Below are positions 6,909 to 15,591 of a stretch of 64,000 nt of DNA, in pieces; position 1 is the first letter of the stretch; every line of letters starts with the position of its first letter. The DNA is from W0P33-017 sp050872965 (GTDB taxonomy: Bacteria > Bacillota > Clostridia > Lachnospirales > Lachnospiraceae): the NCBI GenBank assembly GCA_050872965.1, contig JBNMHW010000004.1:3748-67747 (forward strand), written 5' to 3'. Under the pieces are notes generated by a model that was not told the origin of the DNA, did no database searches, and saw nothing but the letters and a program-made list of their open reading frames with translations. A program made the position numbers and the translations under genes.

Positions 6909-9055
6909 CAGCAGACACCTCCTTTCAGTTCTTCCTCAGAGAGCTGTGAACGGGCAATCTCCTGATATGCCTCACAGGTTTCTAACAGTTCGCGGTGTGT
7001 TCCCTTTCCAACGATCTGTCCTTCCTCAAGTACAAGGATCTGATCTGCATGAAGAATCGTATTGATACGCTGTGCCACGATGATCACCGTAGCATCTGCC
7101 GTCTTTTCTGCAAGTGCACGGCGCAATGCCGCATCTGTTTTATAATCAAGTGCCGAGAAACTGTCGTCAAAGATCAGTACCTTCGGCTGTTTTGCGATCG
7201 CACGGGCGATCGACAGACGCTGTTTCTGTCCGCCGGATACGTTGGTACCGCCCTGTGAGATCTCACTGTGATAATGATCCGGTTTCTGGTCAATAAACTC
7301 TGTCGCCTGGGCGATCTGTGCCGCCTCTGTCATCTGTTCATCCGTGATGTCATCACCGCCGAATTTCAGGTTGGAAGCGATATCTCCGGAAAACAGCACA
7401 CCCTTCTGCGGTACGACACCGAGCAGGCTGCGCAGCTTTTTCTGCGACAGTTCGCGGATATCGATACCGTCTAACGTGATCGAACCACCCGTCACATCGT
7501 AAAATCTGGGGATCAGATTGACCAGCGTACTCTTACCGCATCCGGTACTGCCGATGATCGCCGTCGTCTGTCCGGGTTCTGCGACAAATGACAGATGTGA
7601 GAGTGCATCCTCGTCTGCCCCCTCGTATCGGAAGGATACATCCGAAAATTCCACGCGGCCCTTCCAGTCGGTGCGCTCCTCATCACGTACATGCTCTGCG
7701 TCACGGATGGAACCCGTGGTGCGGATCACTTCATCGATACGATCCGCAGCGACTCCCGCACGCGGCAGCATGACAGAGATCATCGTGATCATGAGGAATG
7801 ACATGATGATCTGCATCGTATAGGAGATAAATGCGATCATATCTCCGACCTGCAGGTTGCCCATATCGATACCTTTTCCACCCATCCATACGATGAGCAC
7901 CGTGACACCGTTCATGAGCAGCATCATCGTCGGCATCATGAGCGTCATCACGCGGTTGGTAAACAACTGCGTACCCATCAGATCACGGTTGGCCTTATCA
8001 AAACGTTCTTCCTCGAATTTTTCTCTGGAAAATGCACGGATGACCGGCAATCCGGTCAATATCTCACGTGAGACCAGATTCAGGCGGTCTACGAGTTTCT
8101 GCATCATCTTGAACTTGGGCAATGTCACACCCATCAGTACCAGTACGAGACCACTGATGACAATGACCGCTACCACGATGATCCATCCCATACCGGTCTT
8201 GGTCGTAACGACCTTTAAGATCGCGCCGATGCCGAGCACCGGTGCATAGAGCACCATACGCAGCAGCATGACAGTCACCATCTGGATCTGCTGGATATCA
8301 TTTGTACTGCGCGTGATCAGTGATGCGGTAGAGAACTGGTTCATCTCCACACTGGAAAAACCGAGCACGTTTTTGAACACACCACTGCGCAGCTCCATAC
8401 CGATCTTCGCCGCAGTCTTGGCTGACAGATATCCGCAAAGTACGGCTGCCGCTAACATCAGCAGGGACAACGCCATCATCTTAGCTCCCGTAATGAGCAG
8501 ATACTGTCTCTGCAGCGCTGACAGATCGATGCCACATGCCTCATATTCCTCCGTGACACTCTGCACTGCGATCTGCTCTAATATCGAATCGCTCATATCT
8601 CCATACTTCTCGAGCATCTGCTGCATCGCCTGCGGATCCTGCTCCATCGCCTGCATCGCAGAGGCATCCATACCGGTCTGCTCCTGCACTTCGTCCATAT
8701 GTGCGGATGCATACAGCATCACTAGCGGCTGCTGCAGCTGTTCACTCAGTTCGCTGCGCTGCTCCCTGGTGATCGTCTGCAGTTCATAGTTGCCGGTCGT
8801 TTCATTGAACTCATAGGCATCTAAAAACAGATCCCTGCCATCTTCTGACAGCATACCCTGTAATGCCTGACCGGTCGCCTCACGCATCTGTGTCATGACA
8901 CAGTCTTCAATACCATACTGCTGCAGTCCTACATCCACGATATCAGATGTATAGGTCGGCAGTGCCAGATCGCAATACGCCTGCGTGATCAATAGCAGGA
9001 TGATCGCACACACTGCAGCCTTATGCTTCAGCAGATTTCCAAAAATGTGTTTCAT
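6908..9055 (-). CDS. ABC exporter half-transporter with degenerate ATPase site
   Basis: A 715-aa partner of the downstream ABC gene. Walker A (GSTGCGKST) and signature (NVSGGQKQR) are intact, but Walker B reads LIFDDSFSALD, with Asp in place of the catalytic Glu. That is the degenerate-site pattern of heterodimeric exporters. Residues about 35-195, between TM1 and TM2, form an unusually long extracytoplasmic insertion rich in Gln, Glu and Met (with runs such as DPQAMQQMLEKYGD). Start supported by AAAGGA. Own promoter at 9097-9124. Confidence 0.92.
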   Translation of the reverse strand: MKHIFGNLLKHKAAVCAIILLLITQAYCDLALPTYTSDIVDVGLQQYGIEDCVMTQMREATGQALQGMLSEDGRDLFLDAYEFNETTGNYELQTITREQRSELSEQLQQPLVMLYASAHMDEVQEQTGMDASAMQAMEQDPQAMQQMLEKYGDMSDSILEQIAVQSVTEEYEACGIDLSALQRQYLLITGAKMMALSLLMLAAAVLCGYLSAKTAAKIGMELRSGVFKNVLGFSSVEMNQFSTASLITRSTNDIQQIQMVTVMLLRMVLYAPVLGIGAILKVVTTKTGMGWIIVVAVIVISGLVLVLMGVTLPKFKMMQKLVDRLNLVSREILTGLPVIRAFSREKFEEERFDKANRDLMGTQLFTNRVMTLMMPTMMLLMNGVTVLIVWMGGKGIDMGNLQVGDMIAFISYTMQIIMSFLMITMISVMLPRAGVAADRIDEVIRTTGSIRDAEHVRDEERTDWKGRVEFSDVSFRYEGADEDALSHLSFVAEPGQTTAIIGSTGCGKSTLVNLIPRFYDVTGGSITLDGIDIRELSQKKLRSLLGVVPQKGVLFSGDIASNLKFGGDDITDEQMTEAAQIAQATEFIDQKPDHYHSEISQGGTNVSGGQKQRLSIARAIAKQPKVLIFDDSFSALDYKTDAALRRALAEKTADATVIIVAQRINTILHADQILVLEEGQIVGKGTHRELLETCEAYQEIARSQLSEEELKGGVC

Positions 9056-9096
9056 ATCCAGTCCTTTCTAATCGTCTAATCGTTGCATAGTATTGT

Positions 9097-9124
9097 ATTT
9101 TACCGCTTACATTGATTTTGTCAA
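9097..9124 (-). promoter_or_regulatory. Promoter of the ABC exporter operon
   Basis: TTGACA, 16-bp spacer, TAAAAT on the minus strand, about 35 bp before the 9055 start. Confidence 0.65.
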
Positions 9125-9158
9125 CATTCTAAATCTAAAATTTTTGTAAAATCGTAAC

Positions 9159-9344
9159 TATTCAGAACCCATTAGAATAAGAGAAACTGATACGTCATGC
9201 TTGCATGTAAGTAACAGTTTTCTTATTCTAAAGGTGGCTCGAATAGAGTCACCGCCCCAGTAATGAGCAAAAGTAGTTGCGATAGCAACGAGAAAGCACG
9301 ATTTATCGTGCGCTTTTGCGAATGTATGGGTGGGGTTCTGAATA
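9159..9344. repeat. Hairpin-rich palindromic element with terminal inverted repeats
   Basis: A 12-bp perfect terminal inverted repeat (TATTCAGAACCC at 9159-9170, complement at 9333-9344) encloses four nested stems. They are an 11+6 bp stem with one bulge (9172-9232), GGTG/CACC with CTC/GAG (9234-9254), and an outer GCAAAAG/CTTTTGC stem that holds GTTGC/GCAAC and GCACGAT/ATCGTGC hairpins. It lies between two divergent promoters and outside both leaders, so it is either an inserted miniature element or an independently transcribed structured RNA. No protein-coding signal seen. Confidence 0.6.
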
Positions 9345-9362
9345 ATCTCATCAAAATAGAAC

Positions 9363-9391
9363 TTGTGTTCGGTATCGTTTTGTGCTATATT
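9363..9391 (+). promoter_or_regulatory. Promoter of the radical SAM gene
   Basis: TTGTGT, 17-bp spacer, TATATT, about 60 bp before the start codon. Confidence 0.5.
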
Positions 9392-9452
9392 ATTCCCAAG
9401 ATGCAAACGCATGTTCGATTTTAACCTGATCTTACTATTTTACGGAGCATAT

Positions 9453-10829
9453 ATGATGGAACTTAGCTTACAACCTGATCTGATGGAAAAGCTCGCGATC
9501 CTCACGGATGCAGCAAAATATGATGTCGCGTGCACATCCAGCGGTGTTGACCGTGGGGGCAAGGGACACGGCATCGGCAATTCCGTGGCCGCCGGCATCT
9601 GCCACAGCTTTGCCGGAGACGGCCGGTGTATCTCCCTGCTGAAGATACTCATGACCAACCACTGCGTCTACAACTGCAGCTACTGCCAGAACAACTGCAA
9701 CAATGATCTGCCCCGGACGGCATTTACGCCGGAGGAGATCTGTACACTGGTCATCCAGTTCTACCGGCGTAATTATATAGAAGGTCTGTTTCTCAGTTCC
9801 GGCGTGATAGATAACCCGGATCATACGATGGAGCTGCTGTTTCAGACATTGTATCTGCTGCGCAATAAGTATGAATTCAACGGATATATCCATGTCAAGG
9901 CGATCCCCGGCGCTGATCCCCGGCTGATCGAGCTGACCGGATATCTCGCCGACCGCATGAGTATCAATCTGGAACTGCCGACGGCCGATGGGCTGCGGTC
10001 ACTGGCTCCCTGCAAGAGCCGTCAGACGATCCTGCGCCCGATGCGCCAGATCCAGAACGGGATCAGGCACTCACATCTGTTGGATTCCCATGAGCTGATG
10101 ACACGGGAAGATCAGGCAGTTTGTCATCTGCCGGAGGTCGTCCGCCTGTCCAGCCGGGATCCGTACCGGAAGCGCTTTGTACCCGCCGGCCAGAGCACAC
10201 AGATGATCATCGGCGCTACACCGGAGAGCGATTATCAGATCATCAAAGTCGCCGAGAGCCTCTATGACCGCTTTGAACTGAAACGTGTATTTTATTCCGC
10301 ATTCGTCAATGTGACTCATAACAGCGATCTGCCTGCCCTGCCGGGCGGGCCTCCGCTGCTGCGCGAACACAGGCTCTATCAGGCTGACTGGCTGCTGCGT
10401 TATTATCATTTCCGTGCAGACGAACTGTTAAACGAAGCGCAGCCGGATTTTAACATCTATCTGGACCCAAAATGTGACTGGGCGCTGCGCCATCTGGAAC
10501 AGTTTCCGGTAGAGATCAACCGCGCCTCGTATCAGACACTGCTGCGCGTCCCCGGGATCGGCTATCTGTCAGCCAGACGTATCGTAGCCGCCAGACGCAC
10601 GAGCCGGCTGGATTTTGCAGATCTGAAGCGGATCGGCGTCGTATTAAAACGGGCGATCTACTTCATCACATGCAACGGGCGCACGATGTATCCGATCCGG
10701 ATCGATCAGGATTATATCACGAGACAGCTCCTGTCCGACCGGACACAGATCCCACGCGAGCTCCGTCAGGCCGGCTATCAGCAGCTATCCCTGTTCGATG
10801 ACCAGACTTTCCTCGCATCAGCGCAATAA
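9453..10829 (+). CDS. Radical SAM protein, DNA modification/repair type (TIGR03916-like)
   Basis: A 458-aa cytosolic radical SAM protein of the family that pairs with a DUF4130 protein and is predicted to act in DNA repair or modification. The cluster motif CVYNCSYCQNNC (C-x3-C-x2-C) is near residue 70, after the family start KLAILTDAAKYDVACTSSG. Residues about 345-375 hold a helix-hairpin-helix (LLRVPGIGYLSARRIVAAR), a DNA-binding feature. Start: GGAG at 9444-9447 suits ATG 9453 or 9456. The partner gene lies downstream on the same strand, but a 538-bp repeat element has been inserted between them. The reaction is not known. Confidence 0.88.
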   Translation: MMELSLQPDLMEKLAILTDAAKYDVACTSSGVDRGGKGHGIGNSVAAGICHSFAGDGRCISLLKILMTNHCVYNCSYCQNNCNNDLPRTAFTPEEICTLVIQFYRRNYIEGLFLSSGVIDNPDHTMELLFQTLYLLRNKYEFNGYIHVKAIPGADPRLIELTGYLADRMSINLELPTADGLRSLAPCKSRQTILRPMRQIQNGIRHSHLLDSHELMTREDQAVCHLPEVVRLSSRDPYRKRFVPAGQSTQMIIGATPESDYQIIKVAESLYDRFELKRVFYSAFVNVTHNSDLPALPGGPPLLREHRLYQADWLLRYYHFRADELLNEAQPDFNIYLDPKCDWALRHLEQFPVEINRASYQTLLRVPGIGYLSARRIVAARRTSRLDFADLKRIGVVLKRAIYFITCNGRTMYPIRIDQDYITRQLLSDRTQIPRELRQAGYQQLSLFDDQTFLASAQ

Positions 10830-10840
10830 TCATATGATAT

Positions 10841-11378
10841 TATGGCAATTGCGACACTATTTTTAAACCGGGCTGCTTGGCTACGGTTACAGCAGTATCA
10901 CGATCAGATTGCTCCGGTTGCCCGGGCGGTGTCTCGCTGTCTCTTCAGCCTTGGCTCGATGTTGTCCTTCGCACACATAGCCTGCGGCTTCCAGCTATGA
11001 CATGAGCACCGTTATTCATTCGCTCGCACTTCGCCGGACAAACGTCGCAACTGACGGGATCTGCTATAATCGCAGCCATCAGCCCTGCGTTACATATTGA
11101 TTGCGAAACTGTTCACTGCGTATATGGGGCATGCGAGTACAAGCAATTTTGTAATTCACTGGCAGCGCGAGCAATGCATTGTCTGATTTTGCTGCCTTTG
11201 CACGATGGAGCTGAGACTCCAAATTGTGGAAGCCGCTGCTGACACAATTTTGTCTTTCGGAGGCTCAGTGGAATGATTCGTGCAACGAAAGCAAAACAGA
11301 CTGCTTGCGGGAGCTGCATGTTCACGAAACATGTACTCGCATGCCCCTAAATCATAATAAAAATAGTTTCGCAATCAC
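10841..11378. mobile_element. Interspersed hairpin-rich element, copy 1 (full length)
   Basis: Ends are near-perfect inverted repeats (left GGCAATTGCGACACTATTTTT, split here as GGCAATTGCG + ACACTATTTTT; right is the complement of GGTGATTGCG + AAACTATTTTT). A 10-bp direct repeat CATATGATAT flanks the element exactly (10831-10840 and 11379-11388), as expected of a target-site duplication. The left half (to about 11098) and right half are separated by an internal GATTGCGAAACTG. The right half is a long imperfect hairpin: GGGGCATGCGAGTAC pairs with GTACTCGCATGCCCC, with further nested pairs inside. No ORF of its own. Confidence 0.75.
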
Positions 11379-11411
11379 CATATGATATGCACGAAAGGAG
11401 TCCATACTGTT

Positions 11412-12194
11412 ATGTATACTTATATCTGTGACAATTCAATTGACGGCATCCTCACCGGCATCTACGATGCCTATGCTGACCGCCATCCGCTGCATGACAT
11501 CCACCTGAGCGTGAGTGAAGGGATGAACTTTTCTCTGTTCACACAATATATCGATGTTACACCTGATACGATCAAAGCATCCAAAGTCGCCAACACACTC
11601 AAATCCCGCTTCGGCCAGGATTTTTACGAGACGATCTATCAGGCAGCCATGTCCGGCGATGTACCGGGCAAGAGTACCATGGACAAAGCCGACGCGATCT
11701 TTGAGACCGTTGCTCTGGCGCTCGCCTCCGGTGACGGCACAAAAACACTGCTCTCCCTCGGTGAACCATGCGTCTACCGCGTCTTTGAGCTGTGCCGCGC
11801 GACCGGGCGCGAAGCGATGCATCTGCTCGGATTCGTACGTTTTCAGAAATTAGAAAACGGTATCCTGTTTTCAAGGATTCATCCGAAAAACCATGTACTG
11901 CCGATCTTAGGAGAACATTTTTCCGATCGGCTGCCGGAGGAAAACTTTATGATCTATGACGAAAACCGCAGACTCACGCTGCTCCATCCCGCAGGGAAAC
12001 ACTTTTTTCTCACGGATACCGATTCACCGGATAGCGATCTCACCAGTCGCTTCTCCGTCGATGAAATGCATATCCAGCAGCTATGGATCACGTTTTTCCA
12101 CAGTATCACAATAGAAGCGCGCAAAAATCCCCGGCTCCAGTCCCAGATGATCCCGAAGCGTTTCCAGCAGGATGCAGTCGAATTTCAGGTGTGA
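11412..12194 (+). CDS. DUF4130 putative DNA-repair protein (TIGR03915-like)
   Basis: A 260-aa cytosolic protein, partner of the radical SAM protein at 9453. The diagnostic stretch is around residues 130-190: LGFVRFQKLENGILFSRI, PKNHVLPILGEHFSDR and ENFMIYDENR. These pairs are predicted DNA repair or modification functions in anaerobes; biochemistry is undefined. Start chosen at 11412 with AAAGGAG upstream, not the ORF-extending ATG at 11382. If the two genes were once an operon, the inserted repeat now puts 582 bp between them, and no new promoter is obvious. Confidence 0.85.
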   Translation: MYTYICDNSIDGILTGIYDAYADRHPLHDIHLSVSEGMNFSLFTQYIDVTPDTIKASKVANTLKSRFGQDFYETIYQAAMSGDVPGKSTMDKADAIFETVALALASGDGTKTLLSLGEPCVYRVFELCRATGREAMHLLGFVRFQKLENGILFSRIHPKNHVLPILGEHFSDRLPEENFMIYDENRRLTLLHPAGKHFFLTDTDSPDSDLTSRFSVDEMHIQQLWITFFHSITIEARKNPRLQSQMIPKRFQQDAVEFQV

Positions 12195-12217
12195 TTCTGT
12201 GGCTCCTTATCATTCTG

Positions 12218-12244
12218 TTAGCACTCACTTAAAAAGAGTGCTAA
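12218..12244. promoter_or_regulatory. CIRCE operator (HrcA site)
   Basis: TTAGCACTC, nine bases, GAGTGCTAA: a perfect CIRCE inverted repeat. It sits just upstream of the htpG -35 box. Known role: heat-labile repression by HrcA. Confidence 0.95.
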
Positions 12245-12251
12245 TTTTTTA

Positions 12252-12280
12252 TTGACATTTGCATTTTTACGCGTTACACT
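12252..12280 (+). promoter_or_regulatory. htpG promoter
   Basis: TTGACA, 17-bp spacer, TACACT, eight bases downstream of the CIRCE element. Confidence 0.7.
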
Positions 12281-12374
12281 ATGTTCTAACGAAGCCTCAT
12301 CTGTTTTTATAACACAGATACAGAGGCATCCAACGAGTAAATCTATGAACGATAATTGATAAGGAGTGATAGAA

Positions 12375-14465
12375 ATGAGTAACAAACACGGAAGTCTTTC
12401 CATTAACAGTGACAACATTTTCCCGATCATTAAAAAATGGCTGTATTCCGATCAGGATATTTTCTACCGCGAGCTCGTAAGTAACGGCAGCGATGCAATC
12501 ACCAAGCTGAAAAAGCTGGATATGATGGGTGAGTACGAGCTGCCCGCTGACTACAAGCCCAGTCTGCAGATCGTTGTCGATCCCGACAATAAAAAGGTAA
12601 CGATCACCGATAACGGTCTCGGTATGACCGCAGACGAGGTCGAGGAATACATCAACCAGATCGCATTTTCTGGTGCGACCGATTTTATTACCAAATACAA
12701 GGATAAGGCAAACGAAGACCAGATCATCGGTCATTTCGGACTGGGCTTCTACTCTGCATTCATGGTAGCTGATGAGGTACACATTGATACACTTTCCTAC
12801 CAGAAAGGTGCAACGGCTGTTCACTGGGAGTGCGACGGCGGTACCGAATTTGATATGAAGGATGGTATCAAAGAGGAAGTCGGTACTACGATCACCCTGT
12901 TCTTAAATGAGGACTGTCTGGAGTACGCCAATGAATACCGTGCCAGAGAGGTACTTGAAAAGTATTGTTCTTTCATGCCTACCCCGATCTATCTGAGCAA
13001 GGCAAATGCTCCGGAAGAATACGAAACGATCGATCCTGCTGACAAGCTCGATACCGATACCGTTGTCGAGACGATCGTAGAGGAAGCCAAGACCGAAGAA
13101 AAGGAAAATGAGAACGGCGAGAAGGAAGTCGTAGAAGTATCACCTGCTACCGAAAAGCTCAAGATCGTAAAGCGTCCGGTCGCATTGAATGATACGACTC
13201 CGCTATGGACCAAGAATCCGAAGGACTGTACCGAGGAAGAATACAAGGAATTCTACCGCAATGTCTTCCACGATTATAAGGAGCCGCTGTTCTGGATTCA
13301 CCTGAATATGGACTATCCGTTCAATCTGAAGGGTATCTTATACTTCCCGAAGATCAATACCGAGTATGATTCCATTGAGGGTACGATCAAGCTGTATAAC
13401 AATCAGGTATTTATCGCAGATAATATTAAGGAAGTCATTCCGGAATTTCTGATGCTGTTGAAAGGTGTCATCGACTGCCCGGATCTGCCGCTGAACGTAT
13501 CCAGAAGTGCTCTGCAGAATGATGGATTTGTCAAGAAGATCTCTGAGTACATTACGAAAAAGGTCGCTGACAAGCTCATCGGCATGTGCAAGACCGAGAA
13601 AGAGAACTACGAGAAATACTGGGATGACATCAGTCCCTTTATCAAATTCGGTTGCTTAAAGGACGAGAAGTTCTGCGACAAGATGAACGATTACATCTTA
13701 TTTAAGAACATTGATGACAAGTACCTGACTCTGCCGGAGATCTTAAAGCCGGTCGAGAAAGACGAAACTGCGGAAACAAAAGACTCAGACAGTACTGATA
13801 CTACCGCAGATACCGCTTCCGATGATAATGCTGACAAGGAAGACGAATACAAGGATGAGCGCTCTGTCATCTACTATGTAACAGATAAGAACCAGCAGAG
13901 CCAGTATATCAATCTGTTCCGTGAGCAGGGCATGGATGCCGTGATCTTGGATCACAACATCGATAGTTCCTTTATCACCCAGTTAGAGCGACGCAATGAC
14001 AATTACAAGTTCATGCGTATTGATGCAGATGTGACCGGTACTCTGACCGAGGAGACCTCAGAAGATGAGCTGAAGGACGCTACCGAGAGCCTGAAGGAGA
14101 TCTTCTCCAAGGCACTGAACAATGATAAGCTCACTATTCAGGTACAGAAACTGAAAAATGCCGATACACCTTCCATCATCACCTTGTCCGAGGAAGGTCG
14201 CAGAATGCAGGATATGATGAAGATGTATGCGATGGGTGGCATGGGTATGGATCCGTCCATGTTCGGCGGTGACTATACACTGACCTTGAATTACAATCAT
14301 CCGCTTGTACAGTACATCCTGAACAACAAGGATTCCGAGAATGTCCCGATGTTCTGTGAACAGCTCTACGATCTGGCCATGATCAGCAATCAGCCGCTGT
14401 CTCCGGAAGCCATGACAAAGTTCATGAAGCGTTCTAACGACATTATGCTGCAGCTCGCAAAATAA
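12375..14465 (+). CDS. htpG: Hsp90-family chaperone HtpG
   Basis: ATP-dependent cytosolic chaperone of 696 aa. The GHKL ATPase motifs are at the N-terminus: ELVSNGSDAITK (residues about 35-46), DNGLGMT, and GHFGLGFYSAFMVAD. The middle domain holds NVSRSALQNDGF with the catalytic Arg. Two acidic linkers interrupt the usual layout: around residues 236-258 (EEAKTEEKENENGEKE) and 465-490 (rich in Asp, Ser and Thr). Start chosen at 12375 because AAGGAG lies directly before it; the in-frame GTG at 12366 falls in that ribosome binding site. CIRCE control places it in the HrcA regulon. Confidence 0.97.
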   Translation: MSNKHGSLSINSDNIFPIIKKWLYSDQDIFYRELVSNGSDAITKLKKLDMMGEYELPADYKPSLQIVVDPDNKKVTITDNGLGMTADEVEEYINQIAFSGATDFITKYKDKANEDQIIGHFGLGFYSAFMVADEVHIDTLSYQKGATAVHWECDGGTEFDMKDGIKEEVGTTITLFLNEDCLEYANEYRAREVLEKYCSFMPTPIYLSKANAPEEYETIDPADKLDTDTVVETIVEEAKTEEKENENGEKEVVEVSPATEKLKIVKRPVALNDTTPLWTKNPKDCTEEEYKEFYRNVFHDYKEPLFWIHLNMDYPFNLKGILYFPKINTEYDSIEGTIKLYNNQVFIADNIKEVIPEFLMLLKGVIDCPDLPLNVSRSALQNDGFVKKISEYITKKVADKLIGMCKTEKENYEKYWDDISPFIKFGCLKDEKFCDKMNDYILFKNIDDKYLTLPEILKPVEKDETAETKDSDSTDTTADTASDDNADKEDEYKDERSVIYYVTDKNQQSQYINLFREQGMDAVILDHNIDSSFITQLERRNDNYKFMRIDADVTGTLTEETSEDELKDATESLKEIFSKALNNDKLTIQVQKLKNADTPSIITLSEEGRRMQDMMKMYAMGGMGMDPSMFGGDYTLTLNYNHPLVQYILNNKDSENVPMFCEQLYDLAMISNQPLSPEAMTKFMKRSNDIMLQLAK

Positions 14466-14490
14466 TGCGACGATATCAGTAGAATATACG

Positions 14491-14530
14491 CAAAAAGAAA
14501 GAACCGCAGCCGGTTCTTTCTTTTTGTTTT
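14491..14530. terminator. Bidirectional intrinsic terminator
   Basis: A 16-bp perfect stem (14491-14506 with 14511-14526), loop CAGC, A/T tracts on both sides. It serves htpG and the convergent foldase gene. Confidence 0.9.
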
Positions 14531-14537
14531 CACTAAT

Positions 14538-15572
14538 TTATGACTGCGGCGTGACAGGCTCATCTACCCAGTCCTCTTCACTGAAATATTTATCATAGAT
14601 CTCGTAAAACTGATCAAAGGAATACTGCTCCAGATCCTGTATCGAAAGATTCTTCCATACCTTGTCGTTGAGTTTGGAAGTGATCTTCTGCGCAAAAGGC
14701 TCGTATTCGGAATCAAATGCATCCTGTCTGCGCTGCTCGATAATATCCTGCTTATGCTTCTGCGTCTGTTCTTCATCATATTTATTGTCACAATAAAAAA
14801 TGTAATATCCGTCATCCGTCTGCACCGGCTGTGAATACGTTCCATCATCCATCGCAAAAGCAACTGTCTCTGCCGCTTCCGGCAACATGCCCCGCTCGAT
14901 CGTGAGCGTGATCTCATCCGCCTCATTATAATTGGCGGCTACCGTAGAGAACTCATTATCCTGCTGCAACTCGCTGTATGCCTGCTCTGCCTGTGCTTTC
15001 TCACGCACAAAGATCTGCCGGATCTCCATCACACGCGCTTCGTCATCACTGACTTCCTGATTCACATCTGCGATCAGCACAGCATACAGTTTATCCGCCA
15101 GTGCATATTTTCCATAGATATCAATAACCTCATCCTGTGACAGATTCAACGCACTGATCTCTGCCTCAGACAGATTTTTGTAACAGTCTTCACCAGCCCA
15201 CTGCACCAGTTCCTTTTGATCATCGGAGAGTGCGATTCCCTTTTCCTCCGCCAACGCGTCCATGGTATAGACTTTGGCCGCTTCGTCAATGCAGATCTTT
15301 TTGATATACTGTCCAAATTTTTTCTGCACTTTGAGATCCTCGTTTTTCACAAGATTGATCCCGTAACTCTCCCCATACAGGTTCATATTGTTCATGAGCA
15401 GCAGCTTCATAACCGGTAACCTGCAGGATTTTCCACTGACCAAAAACACTTCATTTTCCGACATTCCACGGCTGATCGTGACCTTTTCGCCTCCGATCTG
15501 ACAACCGCTGCTTGCAACCGCCAGCGAGACAGCCAACGCCGCTGCTGCCAGACGACAAACTCTTGTTTTCAT
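14538..15572 (-). CDS. PrsA/SurA-like lipoprotein with parvulin-type domain
   Basis: A predicted extracytoplasmic membrane-anchored foldase of 344 aa. Signal peptide and lipobox at the start (LAAAALAVSLAVASSGC). A SurA-N-like helical region spans about residues 40-180, and a PpiC-like domain about 180-290 (MEIRQIFVREKAQAEQAY to PVQTDDGYYIFYCDNKYDE). The parvulin active-site His of the ASHIL motif is not visible and the GGDLG loop is missing, so isomerase activity is doubtful and a chaperone role more likely. Start 15572 has AGGAG; the longer ORF start is not supported. It is 19 bp downstream of the FAD enzyme gene, so co-transcribed. Confidence 0.75.
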   Translation of the reverse strand: MKTRVCRLAAAALAVSLAVASSGCQIGGEKVTISRGMSENEVFLVSGKSCRLPVMKLLLMNNMNLYGESYGINLVKNEDLKVQKKFGQYIKKICIDEAAKVYTMDALAEEKGIALSDDQKELVQWAGEDCYKNLSEAEISALNLSQDEVIDIYGKYALADKLYAVLIADVNQEVSDDEARVMEIRQIFVREKAQAEQAYSELQQDNEFSTVAANYNEADEITLTIERGMLPEAAETVAFAMDDGTYSQPVQTDDGYYIFYCDNKYDEEQTQKHKQDIIEQRRQDAFDSEYEPFAQKITSKLNDKVWKNLSIQDLEQYSFDQFYEIYDKYFSEEDWVDEPVTPQS

Positions 15573-15591
15573 TCGATTCTCCTGTTTTTCA

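Noticed and set aside
9158..9412. An 84-codon minus-strand frame over the hairpin element.
   Set aside because: It crosses the inverted repeats and a promoter, has no ribosome binding site, and its composition is explained by the hairpins.
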